The notes beneath the pieces were generated by a model. The model was given only the letters and a program-made list of their open reading frames with translations, did not search any database and was not told the origin of the DNA. Positions 58,088 through 64,000 of a stretch of 64,000 nucleotides of DNA are shown piece by piece. The position numbers and the translations under genes are program-made. The stretch's first letter is position 1; the number at the start of each line of letters is the position of its first letter. The stretch covers positions 25,496,953 through 25,560,952 of the forward strand of contig OZ029916.1 of assembly GCA_964023275.1 (NCBI GenBank). Reading direction: 5' to 3'. Origin of the DNA: Norana najaformis. Its lineage: Eukaryota; Annelida; Clitellata; Crassiclitellata; Hormogastridae.

Positions 58088-58470
58088 CCGTATGTGCATC
58101 TATATATGTATGTAAGTATGTATGCATGTAAGTATTGATTGACTGATTGACTCTATTATGCATGTATGTGTTTATGTATGCATGTATCTGTGTATGAATG
58201 TATATATTTATATATGCACGTATGTAATGTATTTATGCATGCCTGCAGGTATACATGTATGTATGTATGTATATATGTATGTATGTATGTATGTGTGTAT
58301 ATATGGATGCATGTAGGTATGTATATATGTTTGTATGCATGCATGTATGTATGTATGTATGTATGTAAGTATGCATGTATGTATTTATGCATGCATGTAT
58401 GTTTGTATATACACGTATGTATGTATTCATGTATGTATGCACATATATGTTTGTATATACAAGTATGTAT
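58088..58470. repeat. (ATGT)n long degenerate microsatellite
   Basis: Almost 400 bp of ATGT/ATGC units on the plus strand; makes false Met/Cys/Tyr or His/Thr/Tyr-rich frames on both strands. Confidence 0.9.
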
Positions 58471-59794
58471 GCATCCTTGTATCTAAACATTTGTTAAAGC
58501 TCTTTTAATTAAGTATCATACAAAAGCGCTGCACTATTTGTAGCTTGTTATAGTAATTAGATAAGCATCTAAATGTAAGTTACAATAATAATTAATTACC
58601 AAGTGTAACTCACGTTCATAAGGTTGTTTGCATTTGTGTCTGGTGCTGCCATACATGACTTTCGAGACTGCAGGCATACTGTATGTGCAGTGTGTGCACC
58701 CACTAGACACCGCATGTGCAGAGCATACAGTTAGTCGAACGACGATATGAGCGAAAATGCTGTGTCGTTTAAAAAGTAATTGCGTTGCATTATCGTTCAT
58801 TATGAAATTTATACCAATAACCGACTGATGGAATGCATTGAAATTGAAGGCTGCAAATGTTATGCAACTTTTCCGGCTTAAATCGGGTATGAAAGATTGA
58901 TTTATGGAGACAAGTTCTGATTGCGTAGACTAAACTCGTGTAAACTGGAACGAAATCACACAGACATACAACCTTTATATAAATAAATAAATGAATATAT
59001 ATATATATACTTGCATACATGTACAGGCATATAATATATTACATGTAAGTTGACTACATAGTATGTTATGCGCTGTGTGGGCTTAGAGCTGTTCAAATTG
59101 GCCCGCAAATTGATACGACCTGGCTTTAAAGGGTCTGATAGAAAGGTCTGAGGGGATGAGCCTCAGAATGATGAGAGGATCACGTGTTGCTAAAGGGAGT
59201 ATGGGCGTCCTGTTGATTGCACTTGGTTGCTGACGTCATTACCGTTGAAATATAGACGCATGGAGAACGATGGAAAGATGGCGAAGAATTGAAGGACATC
59301 AGAAGGATGCTGAAAATGACGATGTCAGAAAGACAACGAGGCCTTCAGCCAAACACTAATGTACACAATGACTGAAAGATTAACACTGTGACTGACACTG
59401 TCAGTCTGACGGCCTGTGCAACCGATCGACAGAGTGAATGACATAGTGACTGTCAGACTAGAGTAGTAGGCCAATGTGACAGATAGTTACTGACAGTGAC
59501 CGACAGACAGACAGAGTAACTGTTCGTGACTGCGATTAATGGTGACTGACAGCGTGACTGAGAGAGTGACTGAACGAGTAACCAATTTACAGAATTTAGG
59601 CGTGACTGTTGCTGGTATGACTCAAACAGCAACGTCTGTCTAACTGATTCCGCACTTTTTCTGAATGTGAGTGCTTCTTATTGTGCTCATATTCTCAGCG
59701 GTCACAATATATTCGACATTGTCATTACTGCCGTGATCATCATAATCTTTCCCATCATCACCATCACGACTTGTTTTCGCTGTCACTTTTGCGA

Positions 59795-59860
59795 CATTTT
59801 TCGTCGTCGTCGTCGTCATCATCATCATAGTCATCATTATCATCATCAACAACAGCATCA
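59795..59860. repeat. CGT/CAT triplet repeat
   Basis: TCGTCG run passing into TCATCA and CAACAGCA. Confidence 0.8.
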
Positions 59861-60289
59861 GCTTCAGGCGTGTTTTAAAGAAAGCTGACGTTTCGAGTTC
59901 CAAAAAAACACGGATGTTTGCAGCGATCTGACTGCATAATGCCTGCATAGAGCAATCATGGTCCCTGGGAAAATACTAACCTTGGCAAGGGATGCGTGAT
60001 ATCCTGCAATGTAGACTCAGCAGCTTCCTTATTCCGTGCTGATATTTACGCAAGTCATTTTTTGCGCCATTTGCTTTTGAAAACGTCTGTCCAATTAACT
60101 CTGGCATGCGAGATTCATTTTTGAAGCTTCGTCAGCCATCATTCAAAAGCCCAGCGTAGCCAACTCTGTCTCGTTCCATCGCCGTTCGATGCTACATCAC
60201 CATGGATTCAACGATACTTTTTGGGGGACGAAGCTGCACCTCCAGTAGGTTTTTGCTTAAGCCTTTTTTCACAAAAATTCTCTCTTTGA

Positions 60290-60525
60290 TATAGCAGTAG
60301 TAATAGTAGCAATATAGTAGCATTTGAAATAATGGTAGTTCTACTATATTATTAGTAGTAGTAGTATGAGAGGTGGTATTACTTCTAGTATTACCATTAC
60401 TGCTACTGCTACTTTTACTACTACTGCTATTACTACCAGGAGTACTACTACTACTACTAGAACAACAACAACAACAACTACTACTACTACTACTACTACT
60501 ACTAATAATAATAATAATGTCAACA
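60290..60525. repeat. TAG/ACT/AAC/AAT triplet repeat compound
   Basis: Starts as GTA units, inverts to ACT, then AAC, ACT and AAT. Poly-Val or poly-Leu/Thr frames here are artefacts. Confidence 0.9.
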
Positions 60526-61229
60526 CAAATCTCTTCTTTTGCCTATGATTATTATAAATGCGAGCATGAAGAAACACCATTAATGTAAGAGAACTAGAGC
60601 ACTGGGTTAATTATTTAAGTGGAATATAACAGTTACAACGCCAAAAATAACGCTAGTGTTCATCATACGAAAGTTAATACTCGGAAGAAATGAGGAAACG
60701 GCTATGCTTAATCGGGAACCGATGCGAGGAGGAAAGGAAAGACGAAACCAGCAGATCACAGTTTGAATCAGAATCTGTTTTACTCCTTTAAGGTCAGATG
60801 CCCACCGTGTGAATTCCTGCACTCTGGTGTAAAATTCGCGAACACGCAAGGTGAGATATTATCGTCTAGCAAATAGCCTATCTTTATCAATTAGCATTAC
60901 CTGTAGATAAGCATGTATAGGTCTGTATATGGTTTACCCTTACTTTACATCCACATATATGCATGTATGTGAGTAGTAGTCCGTGGTTCGTACATATTTG
61001 CGAGCAATTTGGGGCGAGAACACCGTAGTCACCCATGTTATGTGTACTTCCGGTGCTCGAGGAAGTGTTAGACGTTTTGAGTGCTCGTAACTAGATATGG
61101 ACTCAACGTCTGAGAGTGTTCTTGCAAACGACTGGGAAACAGAAACAAATGAAGGCCATTTCTCCAACTCTAGATTACAAAAGCCCTCTGCGACTCTATG
61201 ATGCAAACTGTGAACAGTCAAATACATTT

Positions 61230-61266
61230 AATATGTCTGATAATGTCTGCCATTATCAGACATATT
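61230..61266. repeat. Perfect 16-bp inverted repeat, 5-nt loop
   Basis: AATATGTCTGATAATG and its exact complement are separated by TCTGC; pairing goes on 3 more base pairs after one mismatch. No neighbouring gene explains it. Confidence 0.85.
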
Positions 61267-61684
61267 GAATCCAATATGCTGGTCCCAGGTTCATTGCAAC
61301 TACACTCTTATTATTAGTACATCTAGCATTTGCACACTCAGAACTGTTACCTCAGAATCCATACAGACACATTTTCCGGGCAATAAAGAGGACGTAGGCT
61401 CTTTCGTCTATCGCTCTATACAGACACTTTTGCTCCATGTCATAAATCCAGTGACTGGCAGAATACGTGAATACATTGCGTATAAGTAGACACTAATATC
61501 GAAGACGATGACCTCCAAGGTTATGCACCGTTCTGCAATCAATGTGTCCTTAGTTTTTATTACATGACGGCCCGAGATTCGAATCCAAGCAAAAGAGGTT
61601 AAAGCCGACTCTTGAAACAGCGTGTTCTTTGGCGTCATCTTTATTTCTACCCTTTAGCTGTGGTGAATCTGTATTAGGTTTCAT

Positions 61685-61760
61685 ATTATTATTATATATA
61701 TAATACTACACTTCGTAGTATAATAAATGTAATATATAATATATACTACACCCGATTGTA
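61685..61760. repeat. TA-rich tract with small inverted repeat
   Basis: ATTATATATATAATACTACA, then CTTCGTAGTATAATAAATG and again ATACTACACC. Confidence 0.7.
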
Positions 61761-62004
61761 TATATGGCAAGTTCATCATAGCGAGGATAATCTGGATCAT
61801 CAAAGCTTCTCCTCGGAACAAGCACCTGCCGACGTTGGCATCTACCACCTGTACCCGTTTACATGCTCCTGTCGTCTTCTTCTACGCTTGTGCTATTCAC
61901 CTCGCAATCGCAGCTTCTGTAGCCATGACGGTTGTCTTTTACAGCGACGGAACGTTTGCTGGCACGCAGCCGCCAGGTGCCTCTCTCGCCTTCATCCTGT
62001 CTTC

Positions 62005-62055
62005 TTCATCCCTCCCTCCCTCCCTGCCTCCCTCCGTCCACCTTTCCGTCCCTCC
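62005..62055. repeat. CCCT-rich simple repeat
   Basis: (CCCT)n-type pyrimidine stretch with degenerate continuation. Confidence 0.85.
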
Positions 62056-64000
62056 AGCTGCAACATCAGCAGAAGCCGATAAGCTGCGATATTGATCAGC
62101 GTAAGTTCCGTGGCGCGGAGCGACGACCAACCTCTGTAACGGCAGCAGCAAAAGCGCGGATAAAAGCATCTCGTCGGTGGCGAAATTAGACCAGATCGTG
62201 CGAGACGTGGCTCCATCTGGCGCCGTCTTCTACAGACGACAAATATCGGCGCCTTGCCAGTTACAGTTTCCGCCGGCAGCTTCAAAAGGCGACTCCTGGT
62301 GACGGTTGCTGCCTCTGTCGACAAAAACTGCCAATTGGTCGTGCACTTGCCTGCTGCTGCTGCTTCTTCTGGCATCTGTCGGCGAAAACAACCACTTGGA
62401 ACTGTGCGGAACATCTGCTGACATCTGTCGATGCGATTTAAAAAGACTTTTCAAAGAAAAAGGTATGTCCATTGGAATACCATGATTTGTATGGTTGATT
62501 AATTTGCTTACCCACTGGTGCTTAAAAAGTTACTCTGCTTGGCTCTTTCAGGACTATTTAGGGAGAATCCAGCTGAAAGCTTTGAAGTCTGTTTTATAAA
62601 TTCGTGTGATAAATTCTTCATCTCATCTTCTCAGTTCTTAGTCTGTTCTTTACAGTATATGCCAAGTAGATTGGAGTTTGTTCCTTGCTAGCCATACATA
62701 GCATTTTCACTATATTCCTCTTCGAATACGAGGAGGGGATTGCTCGCATTTGTTTAGAATAATCAGGTAGTCATGTGTGCAGTGCTTTTGAAAAATTCTT
62801 AAAAGTTAAATTTCTTTATACAATAATACGTACACGCTGCACGTTCAGTAAATTCTTTAAGTTCAGTAGTAAGTTCAAAGTAAGTGTTTTGTTTAGCCAC
62901 AGCCGACTGTCATCGATTAAAATCCAATCGGCCGAACTATGAGGAGCTATGGGTAACCTATGCGTCGGAGACATTGAGATATTCCAGTCATACAGCTGAA
63001 TACAGAGATGCAGTGAGTGCAGTCTAATGCAATGCAATGTGCAGCACATCACAACACAACTCAATACAATACAATACAATAAACAGAATGTTTTCCGTGG
63101 GCCATTTGCATCCAAAATGAAGTCCTTAATGAAGTCAGACAGAGTTTTTAAACTGGCCACGATTTCGACTAACAGTGCTACTAAGCTCTGTTAGCTGGAA
63201 AGCTATGAACAGCGATTTATGGGCGACAAGAATTTCAACGGCAATTATTTTGGCGCCAGTTCCCGCAGAGAAGATGATGGAAAACCAACTTGGGCCTAAT
63301 TAGCTCCTCTCGACGAATTCATAGCGAACCCGAGGGGCTGACAAGACAAGTGATACTGGGAGGGGGCATCAATCAACAAAAAACAGGGTCGACCAGTGTG
63401 AGTAATGATTCAATATGCATAGCCATTTCATCAAAAATAAAAGCTCTTTTTATTATTAGTTCGTGAATTAGGTAAGTTTATTATTTACGACTGTATGTGC
63501 ACTTGCCTGCCTTTTGCTGATTTCATGTCTTTTTGCTTGTCTTTCTGCGGGTTTGCCTGGGTGGCTGCATATCTCTTTCTCTGTATATCTGTGCCAGTCT
63601 ATTAGCGTCTTTCAACATCCCCTATTTACTATGAGTGCAATGGCTGCTGAGGAATTTCCTGCGCAGGCCTTTTTTAAGGAAACAAATCAAAAAACACAAA
63701 TGAAAAAGCGAAAAACTCGTATTTCAGGTGTTCTGCAGCTTCGAGCGATGAATCCTTGAAATCTTGTTTCTCCTAACTTCTCGATGGAGAATCGCTGTTC
63801 TCCCTACTCGTCACCTCTTAGACTTTAATTCCAAAGACTTCGTTTCATTACTAACAGTATTGCTGGATTCTGTTAACTTATAGCTGCGGCTTCTTTCGAG
63901 GTTTCGGGCAAGGCGTGTCCAGCAGTTGCTGTCTCAGCTTAAATGAACTCCTTGAAGTTCACGTGAAATCACGGTGACCTTATGCTCATGATCACGATCA

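Larger units (their letters stand above)
55924..64000. other. Gene-poor, microsatellite-rich end of the window
   Basis: No supported coding gene. Contains an (AAT)/(ATT) palindrome (56307-56383), a foldback (56973-57072), ATGT repeats (58088-58470), triplet repeats (59795-59860 and 60290-60525), a perfect hairpin (61230-61266), an AT-rich run (61685-61760), a CCCT-rich stretch (62005-62055) and a short TATTG repeat (63060-63080). The longer open frames near 61835-62414 and 62816-63160 lie in low-complexity sequence and match nothing I know. Confidence 0.45.

Noticed and set aside
58166..58490. Cys/Met/Tyr-rich and His/Thr-rich proteins of 78-106 codons
   Set aside because: Pure products of the ATGT microsatellite.
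60344..60588. Poly-Val, poly-Thr and poly-Leu open frames
   Set aside because: Artefacts of the triplet repeat.

Overview
The window is nuclear DNA of an animal: split genes with GT-AG introns, long AT-rich intergenic DNA, microsatellites and many decayed transposons. The acetylcholine-binding-protein-like gene (51423-55923, minus) resembles a family best known from molluscs and annelids, so a marine lophotrochozoan is my best guess, but this is inference. No bacterial, phage or CRISPR content was seen.

Layout. 1-6.3 kb is gene-poor and holds a piggyBac relic bounded by TTAA (451-2648), with a tandem repeat inside it, and a LINE scrap. 6.3-19.3 kb is a 15-exon plus-strand gene for nucleolar protein 11 (NOL11); its introns hold Merlin-transposase and LINE relics. 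20.9-21.9 kb is a 997-bp PIF/Harbinger element with nested inverted repeats and a CTG target duplication. 23.5-25.2 kb is an intronless PUS10 (tRNA pseudouridine synthase). 28.0-30.4 and 35.3-38.3 kb are two tandem minus-strand genes for SHOC2-like leucine-rich-repeat proteins; they share an abruptly bounded, nearly identical block of about 440 bp, which suggests gene conversion. 42.5-45.2 kb carries five 74-nt box C/D snoRNA-like copies on the minus strand, with a possible 5'TOP-type host-gene start upstream. 51.4-55.9 kb is a five-exon minus-strand gene for a secreted protein that is only a Cys-loop-receptor ligand-binding domain. 56-64 kb shows microsatellites, a foldback and a perfect hairpin but no gene I can support.

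Three of these loci concern RNA or ribosome production: NOL11 (pre-rRNA transcription and processing), PUS10 (pseudouridine in RNA) and the snoRNA array, whose conserved guide can pair with a universally conserved stretch of large-subunit rRNA. There is no sign that they are co-regulated; they lie on different strands and are separated by repeats.

Coordinates of exons come from reading splice sites and phase by eye, with family members recalled from general knowledge. All phases close in frame for NOL11, both LRR genes and the binding-protein gene, which is the main internal support for these models.
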